This document shows, piece by piece, positions 20,641 to 30,903 of a DNA stretch of 64,000 bases. A program made the translations under genes and the position numbers. How positions within the stretch are numbered: the first letter of the stretch is position 1; each line of letters starts with the position of its first letter. The stretch comes from Neoceratodus forsteri (lineage: Eukaryota > Chordata > Ceratodontiformes > Ceratodontidae): positions 658,963,501 to 659,027,500 of the forward strand of contig CM057456.1 of the NCBI GenBank assembly GCA_016271365.2, written 5' to 3'. Under the pieces are notes generated by a model. The model saw nothing but the letters and a program-made list of their open reading frames with translations. It was not told the origin of the DNA and did not search any database.

Positions 20641-21600
20641 GAAGAGTTAGAGTATGCAGATTTGCATCTGTCTCAGGGGGTTCTGGATATCCTCAAGGCC
20701 TCTCGAAGACCGCCACTAGAAAGACCTATAACTCCAAATGAAAGAGATTCATCATTTGTGTTCCAAGCAATATTTCCCCAGACACTGCTGAATTGCCTAC
20801 AGTTCTGGATTATATGGTCCATCTTAATGGCCTAGGCCTCAGACCAGCTACTGTCAAGGTACACTTGTCAGCTGTCTCTGCTTTTCTGTCGGGAAGTCTT
20901 CCTCACTATCATCTCATCCTGTGTTGCTTCTGCCAGTCCTCCATTTGAGACCCTGCCCTGCCTGTTTAAATGCTTGCATTGCTCAATTGACAACCTCCCT
21001 TTGAGCTTATGTCCTCAGTAAGGTTAAGTATTTGACCTGGAAAACTGTGTTTTAGTAGCCATTACCTCTGCCAGATGTATCAGTGAATTGCAAGCCATGT
21101 CAGTGGAACCTGATTTTATCTCCTTTCATAGGGATAAAGTGGTCCTCAGAGCCAATAGAAAGTTCTTGCCCAATGTGGTTTAGATTTCCACGTGAATCAG
21201 TCTATGTCTCTTCCTGTTTTCTTCACTGATCATTCCTCTTCAGGAGAGAGGAGGCTACATGGTTTAGATGTTAAAGGGCCCTTAGCTACTATATAGAGCG
21301 TACCAAGGGCACAGGTTTGATTCCCTCAGTTGTTCCTCACTTGTGGAGAAGTGGGAAAGGAAAACCTGCCACTAAGAGAACTATTGCCAGGTGGATTGTG
21401 TCTTGTATACAATTCTGCTATGAGAAACTAGGAAAATTTCCACCTCGGGCCTGAGGCTCACTCCACCAGAGGTACAGCTGCTTCCTTGCTGCTGCCAGGG
21501 ATATTCCTCTCTTAGAAATTTTCAAGCAGCCACCTGAAAACAGTCCATACCTTTACCAAGCATTACTGTCTGGATATCCAGGCTAGGGTGATGTTGATTC
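20640..21600 (+). pseudogene. DIRS-1 tyrosine recombinase
   Basis: Short frames give an N-terminal part with ATVKVHLSAVSAFL, then AITSARCISELQAM with the first catalytic arginine (about 21060-21100), AHSTRGTAAS with the His-x-x-Arg pair (about 21446-21475) and HTFTKHYCLDIQ with the nucleophilic tyrosine (about 21547-21580). All four catalytic positions are present even though the frame is broken repeatedly. It would integrate the circular DNA form. It sits just before the internal complementary region, the standard position. Confidence 0.8.
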
Positions 21601-21674
21601 GGCACAGCAGTACTTCAGAGCCTATTCCCAAAGTAGGTTCTGTCCCTCCTCCATGGAGGTACTGGCAGTAGTCT

Positions 21675-21769
21675 GCAATAGTCAGAATACAGCAAGGCGT
21701 TATGTTGGTTGAAGAAAAATTACTAGCCTTAGTAATTATGTTTCTTCTAATGGAGTCTTGCAATTCAGA
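21675..21769. repeat. DIRS-1 internal complementary region
   Basis: GCAATAGTCAGAATACAGCA (from 21675) copies the outer part of the right repeat at 22151. The stretch 21714-21769, with TAGTAATTATG and CTTCTAATGGAGTCTTGC, is its reverse complement. The region therefore joins copies of both outer ends, as expected for the template that reconstitutes the circle. Confidence 0.85.
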
Positions 21770-22217
21770 CCTCCTCCTGCCTCCTCTCAGAACCTGTTTT
21801 GGGAAGTGGGTGGGCAGGTGCGTGTGCATCTCAGGGTGCTCCTTTACACCCTTTTCTTTTTTTGGGGTGTTTGTTTTATTATTATTCTTGTTTGGATTGC
21901 TTTTTGGTTTTGGATTTCCTGAATTGAGTCTTCCTTTGGGAATCCAAAACTTTTTGTTGCCAGTTGGCTAGTAAAAATATTACAATTTCCACATAGGATA
22001 GTTGGTGAGTTTTTGCTCGTAGGAATCTGTCTGTTGGATTTCAAAGGGCTCCAGACAGAGACCTCAACTGAGCTCGAGCTCAGCATTCTATGCTCTGCCT
22101 AGAAAGTTAACCATTTGTTCTCCGGGGCAGTTTAAAGGCTGGGGCTAACTGCAATAGTCAGAATTCAGCAAGACTCCATTAGAAGATACATAATTACTAA
22201 GGTGAGTAATTTTTCTT

Positions 22218-22487
22218 TTCTGCTGCCTAAGCCACACTCCCTAATTTACAGCTCTCATCTTCACTTAGATAACTGCACATATAACAGTTCCCTTCACCCA
22301 AGTAAGCAAGTACACTAACTTTTTTTTGTTGTTGTTTTTTACCCTAATTGAAGGTCCCAGTAGTAAAGTTCAATTTCTTTAGTCTCAGTGGTAGAGAGGT
22401 AAAGTTCTAGCAGCACCTCCTTCCTTTTGCTGCTCTCTGCCAAAAACCTTAAGGCAGGTAACAATATCCTACCAAAAGCAGAAAAAA
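22218..22487. other. unassigned sequence between DIRS-1 and a fold-back element
   Basis: No domain is seen. It could be the 5' flank of the minus-strand CR1 that DIRS-1 entered, or the eroded left end of DIRS-4. Neither can be shown from the sequence alone. Confidence 0.3.
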
Positions 22488-22823
22488 CTTTGCAACTCTC
22501 CCCAGTTATAGTGAACAAGGAGCAAATACCAGTGTATTTAAAAGCAATCTTTTATTGCACTCTGTATGAAACACACTGGTCTCTAAATAATAGACAAGCC
22601 TCTCCCACTGAAAAGCCCAATCGGCATTGCTCCTTTCCTTGGAGCTCTTGACAATGCCCCAAGGAAAGGGGAGAAACACCGTTGGGCTTTTTAGCGGGGG
22701 TGGCTTGTTTGTTATTTATTTAGAAACTAGTGTGTTCCATATAGAAGTGCAATAAAAACATTCCTTTTTAAACACACCTCAGTATTTGTGCTCCTTGTTC
22801 ACTAACTGGGGAGAGGTGCAAAG
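22488..22823. mobile_element. fold-back (hairpin) MITE
   Basis: The left arm begins CTTTGCAACTCTCCCCAGTT and the right arm ends with its complement (AACTGGGGAGAGGTGCAAAG). Pairing continues through TGAACAAGGAGC, TTTATTGCACT, AAAAGCCCAA and CCTTTCCTTGG, to a short loop near 22647-22660. Arms are about 160 bp with small indels. There is no coding sequence. It lies just left of recognisable DIRS-4 gag. Confidence 0.75.
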
Positions 22824-22919
22824 CTTTTTCTATTTTTGGACTGACTTGTTTAGCTTTCTCTGCTTTCAATTAACGATATCCTGCTCCTGTTGCCAAGCCT
22901 TATTTCGCTTCACAGCCAG

Positions 22920-23830
22920 AGAAGGAGTCTGTGGTCATTATGGCTGCCCATGACCACTATAAAGTTCCAACGTACATGAGATTTCTTTCTCCTGACGTGG
23001 AGTCAAGAACACTAGATGTGATTGTCCCTTGGCATAATGATTGCCAGCTACCAGGCTTATATGACTAAATATGAGAATAGCCTGTGGAAATCTATGGCTA
23101 CACTGGCCAACAGGGTGCCTGATGGACCAGCTGAAACTGAAGTCCATCAGATTGTTGCCCATAGTCTGAAGGCTGTTAAATACCTTTTATGTTCTGCTTC
23201 TGATGCCTGCGATGCTGCGGCTCATGCAGCTGCTTCCGGCATTTGCCTTTGTTGGCACTCATGGCTACAGATAGCAGGATTTGCCACTAATGTCCTGCAG
23301 TCAATCCTTAATGCTCCCTTTAGTTGAAAGAATCTTTCCAGCACTTATCTGGAATCTGCTTTTTTGGGACTTGGAAACGTCTTAAATGACCTTGCGTTCC
23401 CTTCACACACTGAATCCAAAACCTCAGGGTTGGGGCAGAGGTTACTTTCACTGCCCACTCTGGTAGAGGTTATTTAAGAGGACTCGACTGTGGCTCCTAA
23501 TGAACCCAGGCTACTCCTCAGAACCCTTTGCCTCCCAGTGCCCATGGCAGGGTTACCAAAGGTGGGGAAGTTGACAGCACACCTGCCACTCTCAGAGCCT
23601 TCTGGCTCCATTCAGCCTCCCCTAGCCCCTTCAGACCAGAGGATCCTCGTGGAAGGTTGCATCTCCCTCTTCCTTCTAAAGTAGCGGAAGATCACTACAG
23701 ATGCTTGGATGCTGGAGGTGGTTCAGTGAGGACATGCCCTAGAACTCTTCTCTGTCCTTCCAGTACATCTTCCCTTATCAAACCGCTTTCCTCAAGGATT
23801 TCTTGTCCTCTTACTACAAGAGGTTCAGTC
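22920..23830 (+). pseudogene. DIRS-4 gag C-terminal part and start of pol
   Basis: Frames give DHYKVPTYMRFLSPDVES, then YQAYMTKYENSLWKSMATLA and AVKYLLCSASDACDAA, matching the C-terminal helical part of DIRS gag. At 23800-23845 the frame LLLQEVQSLLHKRAM matches the beginning of the RT finger, where intact copies continue with AIEPVP. The continuation EPVP lies at 24067, beyond the SINE. Stops are common. Confidence 0.65.
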
Positions 23831-23847
23831 CCTCCTTCACAAGAGGG

Positions 23848-24064
23848 CTATGGGGAAGGAGAGAAGAGGGAGGGGAGGGAACATTGTTTAACAAGGAGGA
23901 GCACACTAAGCCAAAGCTTGTTTCCAGATATGACGTGGGAGCACAAGGAAGTTAAGTGACTTGCTCAGGATCACACAGTATGCACCTAGGCGGCTGTGGG
24001 ATTCAAACCCAGGTCTCAGTTCTGCAGCTCAGCACCTTAACCCACTGTGCTATATTGTCTCCTA
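23848..24064 (-). repeat. tRNA-derived SINE, inverted, inside DIRS-4
   Basis: Reverse-complement copy of the family at 1564. The B box reads GGGTTTGAATCCC on the minus strand (23998-24010) and the A-box region covers 24041-24054. It interrupts the RT N-terminus of DIRS-4 between AM and EPVP. The purine-rich sequence at 23848-23935 is probably the SINE 3' part. Confidence 0.75.
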
Positions 24065-24390
24065 CAGAACCAGTTCCAATTGCAGAACTGAATCAAGGAC
24101 CCTATTCCTCATACTTTCTCTTACAAAAATAGACTGGAGATTTAAGAGCAGTCCTGGACCTTTAAGGCCTTAACCTGTTTATTGAATATAAACCTGTTCC
24201 AAATGGTTTCTGTACAATCCCTGCTTCCCTACTACTAAAAGAGAATTGGCTGTATACCCTGGATATGAAGCATGTATACCTTCATATTAACCGTTGTGTG
24301 CTGACAGAATGGGAGCGTCTAGGAATGAATTCGGTCCACAGCACAGCAAGGATTAAAATCTGCAAGTGCCATAGACAGTACCAGTGGATC
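24065..24390 (+). pseudogene. DIRS-4 reverse transcriptase, first segment
   Basis: It reads EPVPIAELNQGPYSSYFLLQ, DLRAVLDL and WLYTLDMKHVYLHI, that is RT fingers and motif A (LDMKDAY in the family, with D to H here), ending HRQYQWI at the DIRS-2 border. One stop falls within the FLLQK region. The next host residues lie at 30607. Confidence 0.75.
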
Positions 24391-24605
24391 TTACTCGAGA
24401 GGGCTCTTGCAGTAGGTAATTACATATAGGACTGACGCCGGCAGGCAGCAGAACCCCACGGGAAAATTTCTAGCTTGCGGTCCCTGACACTCGCCTTCCA
24501 GTTCTTTTCCGCCGTTAGCTCCTGCAGCGCCTTGCGGAAAAGTTTGTTGCTTCATCAGCCTCCCTTCGTCGGTTTTTACCGAGTTATGCTGATTTTGTTT
24601 CGACA

Positions 24606-26811
24606 GTGTCAGGTCATCGTCGGTGTATGTCATCCCCTACACCCTCCGAGCACAAAAATAAGTGCGGCTCATGCGGCGACCAACTCCCGCACAAGGACGG
24701 TCATTCCCTGTACTTGTTCTGTCTAGGCCCTGATCACCTGGTTGAGAAGTGCCAGCACTGCCTCAGCTTCAACACAGCTACCCGGAAAAGACGGCAGCAA
24801 TCCCTGGAATCCCACATTTTGAAGAAAAAGATGAGTTTGATGGAGAAGGAGCTCAAAAAACTGAGGCAGGAGTCCACTTCCACCGAAGGCCATCGGAAGA
24901 AGAAAGATAAGGAGAGGCACCGGGACAAGGGATCCTCTACCGCGTCTCCCTCGGGAGTCGCCGGGTCTCAGGTAGGGTCCCCTCTGGGGGATCGCTCCCT
25001 GACAGCTGCCTCGGAGGTTTCCAAGGGGGCATCAGCCCGCCCTCGGGCCCTTCGGTCAACTCCGGGCAATTGGAGGCCTCCACCCCCAGTTCGGCTGCAG
25101 CTTCGCGGCCTGCTGGCTTGGGCGACTCTGGTAAGCCGAGCGTCGGCTCCTCCGACATCCGTGTGGAGAACGCCGGTAAGGCGCACGACCCTTCAGGGCG
25201 GCGCGCAGCCCCTCTCCCACTGGACCAGGCCGATCCTTCTCCTCGGTCTGCCTCCGGTGAAGGCTCCCATAAGTCAGACACCGGCTCCTCCGGCACCCGC
25301 CGGGAGCTCACTGTAAAACCGAACGTCGGTTCGTCCGACGTGTGGTCAGCGACAGAACCGACGACGGAACCGTCGTCCCCGGTTCTCCGCAGCCTTCGCT
25401 GCCATCCGGGGACCCAGAGTCCCCCCAGCCCGACCCCGGGGATTTTTCCCCTCCATCCCCGGGCGATGCTGGGGATCTTCCTCCGTCGGACCGTCCTCCT
25501 ACAGGTGCACCGGATCTGACGTCAGTTCCCCGGGCGTGAGCTCAGACGCTGGTACCTCCAATGCCGGGGCCCCCGACGCCGGTTTTACTGACTCCGGCCG
25601 ACATCCCACTTCCAGATGTCACCCCATCGCCGGGCCCTCCGCCCTCTGGGCCCTCCAACTTGGATCCGCCCATGAGGCCGCCGACCGGGCCATCTACTCC
25701 GGCAGCTGCTCCGGCTCCCGGGTACCCTCCATCCTATCCGACGTACCTGGAACCACAGTATCCGACGCTGGTCTTTCCGACGCCGCAGTACCTGACGCCA
25801 CAATACCCGACGCCGGGCTACCCGCCGCCAGGTTTTGGATACTCTCCATATGGGTACAACCCATATCCTTATCCTCCTCCTCCTCCTCCACTGCCCCACA
25901 GCCACCGGTGGACTTGCAGGAGACTCTGGCCTCCTGGTGGGCTGAGGCCAAGGCTCAGTTCACCAGGGAGGTTGAAGCCGCCTACCGATGACAGTGCCAT
26001 CTCAGGTTCCCCATACTTCCAGGCGGCTCACTCCCTCACCACCTCCGGACTCCAGGGCTCTTCCGTCTTTGTCAGAGGGGCCAGGATATACTTCCCGGTG
26101 CTTTCCAAGGGTCCGTTCCTCCCGAGTTCGGAAAAGTCTTTTTCCTCTTCCTCTTCACCCTTGGACTCCTCGGATTCCTCCGATGGTTGCTTCGAAAGGG
26201 ATGATGAGCCACGCTCTCTGTCGAAGCCCAGACCAAGGACTCCTCCAAAGTCTCCTCCAGAAGATCCTTCTTTTACGGAGTTGCTAAGGAAAATCCAGGA
26301 GGTTCATCAGTGGCAGTCTTTGGAACCAGACCCTCAGCGTTTGAAACTCGCTGAGCATCTGGATCTGCCCGTGACAGCTCCTACCTTGGTGCCACCCTGG
26401 ATAGAGCCTCATGCCGACCTTGTCACCACCATCTGGAAACAGCCGTTGGCTCTAGCCCCATTTCTGCGGAAGTCAAATAGGCTATATCAGGCTCCTGAGG
26501 GAGTTGATTTTTTAGATTCTCACCCTTGTGCCGACTCGGTCGTGATTAGCGCCGCTCATGGCTGGTCAGCCAACCCAAAACATCTTAGCTCATCACCACC
26601 TGACAAAGAATCCTGCCTACTGGACCAGTATAGAAAGAAGATCTTTGCTTCCTCCATGCTGGGGATTAGGGCCCTGAACTATGTTGGCCATATGGGGGAC
26701 TACCAGAAGGCCATTCTTATTCAGGTGGAAGCCAAACTGGACTCCCTGCAAGACTCCCAAGTCAAGCAGGAGTTGGCTTATCTTGTCCGCCCTGCACGTT
26801 TGACCAGTTGA
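24606..26811 (+). pseudogene. DIRS-2 gag-like protein
   Basis: It starts MSGHRRCMSS at 24606, with a Cys/His cluster CGSCGDQLPHKDGHSLYLFC and LGPDHLVEKCQHC, then a coiled charged segment (KKKMSLMEKELKKLRQES). The long Ser/Pro-rich middle (25070-25990) shifts frame several times and includes imperfect Pro-Thr repeats. The frame 25561-26811 carries the C-terminal conserved part (LAEHLDLPVTAPTLVPPW, KKIFASSMLGIRALNYVGHM). It would be the nucleic-acid-binding particle protein. Confidence 0.75.
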
Positions 26812-27219
26812 TACATGCTTTGTGCGACCTACGATGCAGTGGACACTGCTGGACGGAGCTCAGCTTTTGCCGTAGGCTTACGTCATCATGCTTGCCTCCG
26901 CGTGTCAGGGTTGGACCCGGAAGTGCAATCCGCTATCCAGGAAGCGCCCTGCCGGGGTCGGTGCTTTTCGGTGGTGATGTCAAGGACATCATCACCGATT
27001 TGCAGGAGAAGGGGATGGCACTGAAGTCTGTTGACTCCATGTACCACCCCATCAACCATAGCGCTGTCCCTTTCTCAGACGGAATCGGCCCAAGGCGAAA
27101 CCCCAGGGACGGCGGGCCACAAAATGCCAGGCCCCCACAGCTGCTAAGCCCCCCGCCCAAAAAAGCAGCGGGTGCCTCAGCTGTGGTGCTGCCCAACACC
27201 ACCTGACTCCTTCCCTCTC

Positions 27220-29600
27220 TCACATCCTCCAGACTCCCCGGAGGAACCGGTAGGAGGGAGGTTTTCCCCTCCACCTTCCGGGATGGGAGAGGATAACATC
27301 AGATTCTTGGGTGCTCCAGCTGATCGCAGAAAGACACTCAATAGAGTTTCTACAGAAACCACCTCGTCACCCCCTCCAAAGTTGTCATAGTCACTGGAAC
27401 ACCTTCTGTTGGTCCAGGAGGAGATTTCAGCTCTGCTTCTGAAACAAGCAATAGAACCCGTCCCCCTTCATCTTCAAGGGACGAGTTACTATTCCCATTT
27501 CTTCCTGGTCCCAAAGAAGACAGCAGATCTCAGCCCTATTCTGGATCTCAGTTCCCTGAATCTTTTTGTGGCGTACAAAAGGTTCAGAATGCTCTCGTTG
27601 CTGAGCCTTCTGCCTCTTCTCCAGTTGGGCCAATGGCTGTGTGCCCTGGATATGCAGGATGCTTACCTGCACATTTCCATTCACCCGTCTCATCACAAAT
27701 ATCTTCATTTTGCATTCCAGGGGGACCGCTACCAATTCAAGGCACTTCCGTGTGGCCTATCCTCAGCGCCCCGAGTGTTTACCAAATGCCTGGCAGCGGT
27801 GGCGGCCTACCTGCGTACCAGGGGGGTGCAGGTTTTCCCGTACCTGGACGATTGGCTCCTGGCGGCCTCATCCAAGGAGGAACTCCTGCGCTGCCTCACC
27901 CTTACCCAGCAGGTTTTTGCCTGCCTGGGTATTACCATCAGCCATTCCAAGTCTCACTTGATCCCATCCCAGAGACTACAGTTCATCGGGCGATTCTAGA
28001 CACGACCATTGGCGGGCCTTCCTGCCACGGACCCGAGCGTCCACCCTCCAGACTCAAATAAGTCTGTTGTCCGGCTGCAGGCGGGTCAGTGCAAGGTCAG
28101 TCCTTTGCCTTCTCAGGCTCATGGCGGCTGCTATCCGACAGTTCCTCACGCTCGACTCTACATGAGAGTATCTCAGTGGACCCTCCGCTCCCAATGGGAT
28201 CAGTTAGAGAATGACTTAGATCACCCAGTTCTAGTCTCCTCGCCGATGCTTCGAGACTTGCAGTGGTGGATGGTTCGAAAGAACCTATTTTGGGGAGTTC
28301 CTTTCTTTCATCCTCCGCCCTCCCAGACTCTAACCACAGATGCCTCGGGTGAAGGTTGGGGAGCCCATCTAGGTCCCCATCGGACCCAGGGCTCCTGGTC
28401 CAAGCTCGAACAAACTCTCCACATCAATGTGCTCGAGCTATGGGCAGTGTTATACGCTCCCCAAGCCCTTCACTCATACATCCTTCCGGCCACCTAGCTG
28501 TCCAGATGGACAACATGTGTGTGGTTTGGTACATAAACAAACAAAGGGCACTCAGTCTACCCTCTTTGGGAAGCAATGAGTGTTTGGGATTATCAACACA
28601 ACACGACCTTCACCTCACGGCAGTTCATGTTCTGGGAGTAGACAACACCCTGGCAGACAAGCTAAGTCATTCTTCTGCTCTGACTCACGATTGGGAACTG
28701 CACCAAGGGGTCCTAGACAATATCTTCCGACTTTGGGGAACACCACAGGTCGACCTGTTCGCATCCCCTCTAAATGCAAAGCTTCCCGTCTTCTGCTTGC
28801 CTGTTCCAGAGCGAGGTGCTTTCTGGAGAGACGCTCTGTCTCTAGACTGGAAGGACAGATTCGTCTATGCCTTTCCCCCAATTCCACTTATCCCATGAGT
28901 CTTGCAGAAACTAGCTTCAGAAGGAGCACGAATGATTCTGATTGCTGCTTTCTGGCCCAGGCAAGTTTGGTTCTCTCTTCTACAGCAATACTCAGAGGAT
29001 CATCCTCTTCCTCTTCCTCTATCTCGAGGTTTACTGACCCAGGATCAGGGGACCCTGGTCCATCCAGGCCTCAAATCTCTTCAGCTGCATGCATGGCTCC
29101 TGCAAACTTTGCTCAATTCCGTTTGGGGTTTCTCCTCAAGTGGTGGAGATTTTGGTGGAGGCTAGAAAACCCTACACTAGATCCATCTACGCCATGAAGC
29201 AGAAAAGATTCACTATCTGGGCTGCTTCCAAAAATGTGGAACCCTTTTCCTGCTCAGCGGGGCTTCTGCTGGAGTACCTACGCCATCTGTTTGACCTGGG
29301 TCTCAGTCGTTCTTCTCTGAAAGTCCACATGGTGGCCATCTGGGCCTATCACGTCCCCTTTGCAGACAAGACATTTGCTCAACTGGAGGTCTCTAAGACC
29401 TTTCTCCGAGGGGTCCTCCATCTGAGACCTCCTATACATACTCCTGCTCCCCCTTGGGACTTGAACTTTGTTCTCGAGAAACTTACGCTGCCTCCCTTTG
29501 AACCAGCAGCTTCCGCAGAATTGAAGTTCCTTTCGTGGAAGACTCTCTTCCTGGTGGCCATTACTTCCGCTTGGAGAATTTCGAGCTCCAGGCCCTGATG
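27220..29600 (+). pseudogene. DIRS-2 pol: RT, RNase H, methyltransferase-like, recombinase N-part
   Basis: RT is open at 27409-27999: SHFFLVPKKTADLSPILDLS, LCALDMQDAYLHI, LPCGLSSAPRVFTKC and VFPYLDDWLLAASS with the intact catalytic YLDD. RNase H follows in shifted frames (LTTDASGEGWGAHLG, HINVLELWAVLYA, VHVLGVDNTLADKLS). The methyltransferase-like region has VDLFASPLNAKLPVFC, YAFPPIPL and RMILIAAFWPRQVW. The recombinase N-part (29089-29598) has TRSIYAMKQKRFTIW and FLVAITSAWRISS with the first arginine. Frameshifts lie near 28000, 28350, 28890 and 29590. Confidence 0.85.
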
Positions 29601-30120
29601 TGTAAATTCCATACTTGATTTTTACAAGGAGCGTGTTGCTCTGCACACGAATCCTAATTTCTACCTAGGTAGTAGCAGAGTCTACTCTAAATCAGTCCAT
29701 AGAGTTACCCACCTTTTCATGCAGTACTCTAATCAGGGGAGTATTTACTCCATACTATGAATGTTCATAGATTCTGAGATACTACACCAACAGGGTAAGG
29801 ATCTCCGAAAGACTGATCAACTGTTCGTCTCTTTTGCTCACGAAGGCAATGCTGTTTCTAAGTGGTTGGCTCATTGCATCACTTTCTGTTATGACAAATA
29901 CAACAAGACCCTGCTGGGTCAAGTAAGAAGCCTCTCCACCAGGGAGTAGCTACATCATGACTTGTTTCAAGAATGTGTCAGCGGCACATATCTGTGCTGC
30001 CGCCACCTGGACTTCCGTCCATACCTTTACTAAACACTACAGTTTGGATATTGCCTCTCTGCGTGGAGCAGGCTTGGGCTGGCTGTTCTGCAAGACCTCT
30101 TAACTTGAAGCTTGCACAGC
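29600..30120 (+). pseudogene. DIRS-2 tyrosine recombinase C-terminal remnant
   Basis: Broken frames contain SLSTRE in place of the family's HSTRG block near 29931-29948, and VHTFTKHYSLDIASLRG near 30019-30060 with the nucleophilic tyrosine retained. In-frame stops near 29610, 29757 and 29947 inactivate it. The internal complementary region follows at about 30188. Confidence 0.65.
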
Positions 30121-30187
30121 TAGAACTGCTTCTTTGAGTAGTTTTCCTCCTCCCGGTGCCTCTCTTTGTTCCAGACTGCTTGGGATT

Positions 30188-30296
30188 CAGTCCTACAGTA
30201 TATGTAATTCTACTGCAAGAGCTCTCTCGAGTAAGATAGTACAGTTCGTGGGAACTTACTGTAACAGTAGATCTTCGAGAGGCTCTTCGGTAAATC
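30188..30296. repeat. DIRS-2 internal complementary region
   Basis: Copies of the left end (TATATGTAATTCTACTGCAA, AGAGCTCTCTCGAG) and of the right extension (ACAGTAGATCTTCGAGAGGC) are joined back to back. The joint TACTCGAG to GATAGTACAGTT defines the ends of the element. Confidence 0.8.
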
Positions 30297-30606
30297 TATC
30301 CCGCCTCCATCCCCTAGGCTTTCAGCTCCTTTTCCAGTGACGGAAATATATGCCCTCTCGTCCAGCCTCTTTTGGCCTGTGGTGGAAAGAACTGGAAGGT
30401 GGGCGTCAGGGACCGCCCCTTTATACCGACATCTCCTGACACCAGTCACCTGACGTGGGGGCGGTCCCTCGCCAGGGACTGCTAGCTAGAAATTTTTCCG
30501 TGGGGTCTTGCTGCCTGCTGGCGTCAGTCCTATATGTAATTACCTACTGCAAGAGCCTCTCTCGAAGATCTACTGTTACGGTAAGTTCTTACGTAACTGT
30601 ACTATT

Positions 30607-30687
30607 ATGCTAGAGGGCTCTCACAGTCAGCTCTGTGTCTTGCCCTTTGGCTTATCCTGTGCGCTGCTTGTTTCTACAAAATGCTTT
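30607..30687 (+). pseudogene. DIRS-4 reverse transcriptase, second segment (81 bp island)
   Basis: The island reads MLEGSHSQLCVLPFGLS and ends STKCF. This is the RT stretch between motif A and the YLDD motif. It is only 27 codons long and lies between the right end of DIRS-2 and the left end of DIRS-3. It is the key evidence that both inserted into one host gene. Confidence 0.85.
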
Positions 30688-30903
30688 CTAGGATCGTGGA
30701 TATGTTGTTCTATCCACACTTCTTGTAGGTACCATGCTTTAAGATGTGTCAGAAAGTCTTCAAACTGGCTCCTCCCACCCACTTGGGTGGACCTGAGTGG
30801 TTTAACCTCGGCTGTGCCCCATGATGCCAGATCTCCCTTGCTGCTAGAAGGTTCAGTTTCCTCCTTGCACTCCCACGTGCAGTAGTCCCAGGCTCTGGAA
30901 TCT

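Larger units (their letters stand above)
16597..22217 (+). mobile_element. DIRS-1: DIRS-type retrotransposon, structurally complete
   Basis: The inverted terminal repeats are about 145 bp: 16597-16740 matches the reverse complement of 22033-22177 at roughly 90%, including CAGTTAGCCCCAGC and GCTGAGCTCGAGCTC. The right end has an extra segment to about 22217. An internal complementary region at 21675-21769 repeats the outer ends in inverted order, the hallmark of DIRS elements, which replicate through a circular intermediate and integrate with a tyrosine recombinase. The order inside is gag, RT, RNase H, methyltransferase-like region, tyrosine recombinase. DIRS elements make no target duplication, and none is seen. 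Confidence 0.9.
24391..30606 (+). mobile_element. DIRS-2: complete DIRS element nested in DIRS-4
   Basis: The inverted terminal repeats are about 100 bp: 24391-24488 matches the reverse complement of 30471-30570 (AGGCTCTTGCAGTAGG, AATTACATATAGGACTGACG). The right extension runs to about 30606. The internal complementary region at 30188-30296 contains the two outer ends joined. Its junction (TACTATCTTACTCGAG) predicts the element boundaries, and these agree with the host RT frame. No target duplication is seen, as usual for DIRS. Gag and pol are in canonical order but carry stops. Confidence 0.9.

Noticed and set aside
25561..25910. Collagen-like or proline-rich host protein
   Set aside because: The frame is the Pro-rich spacer of DIRS-2 gag, between its zinc motif and C-terminal domain.
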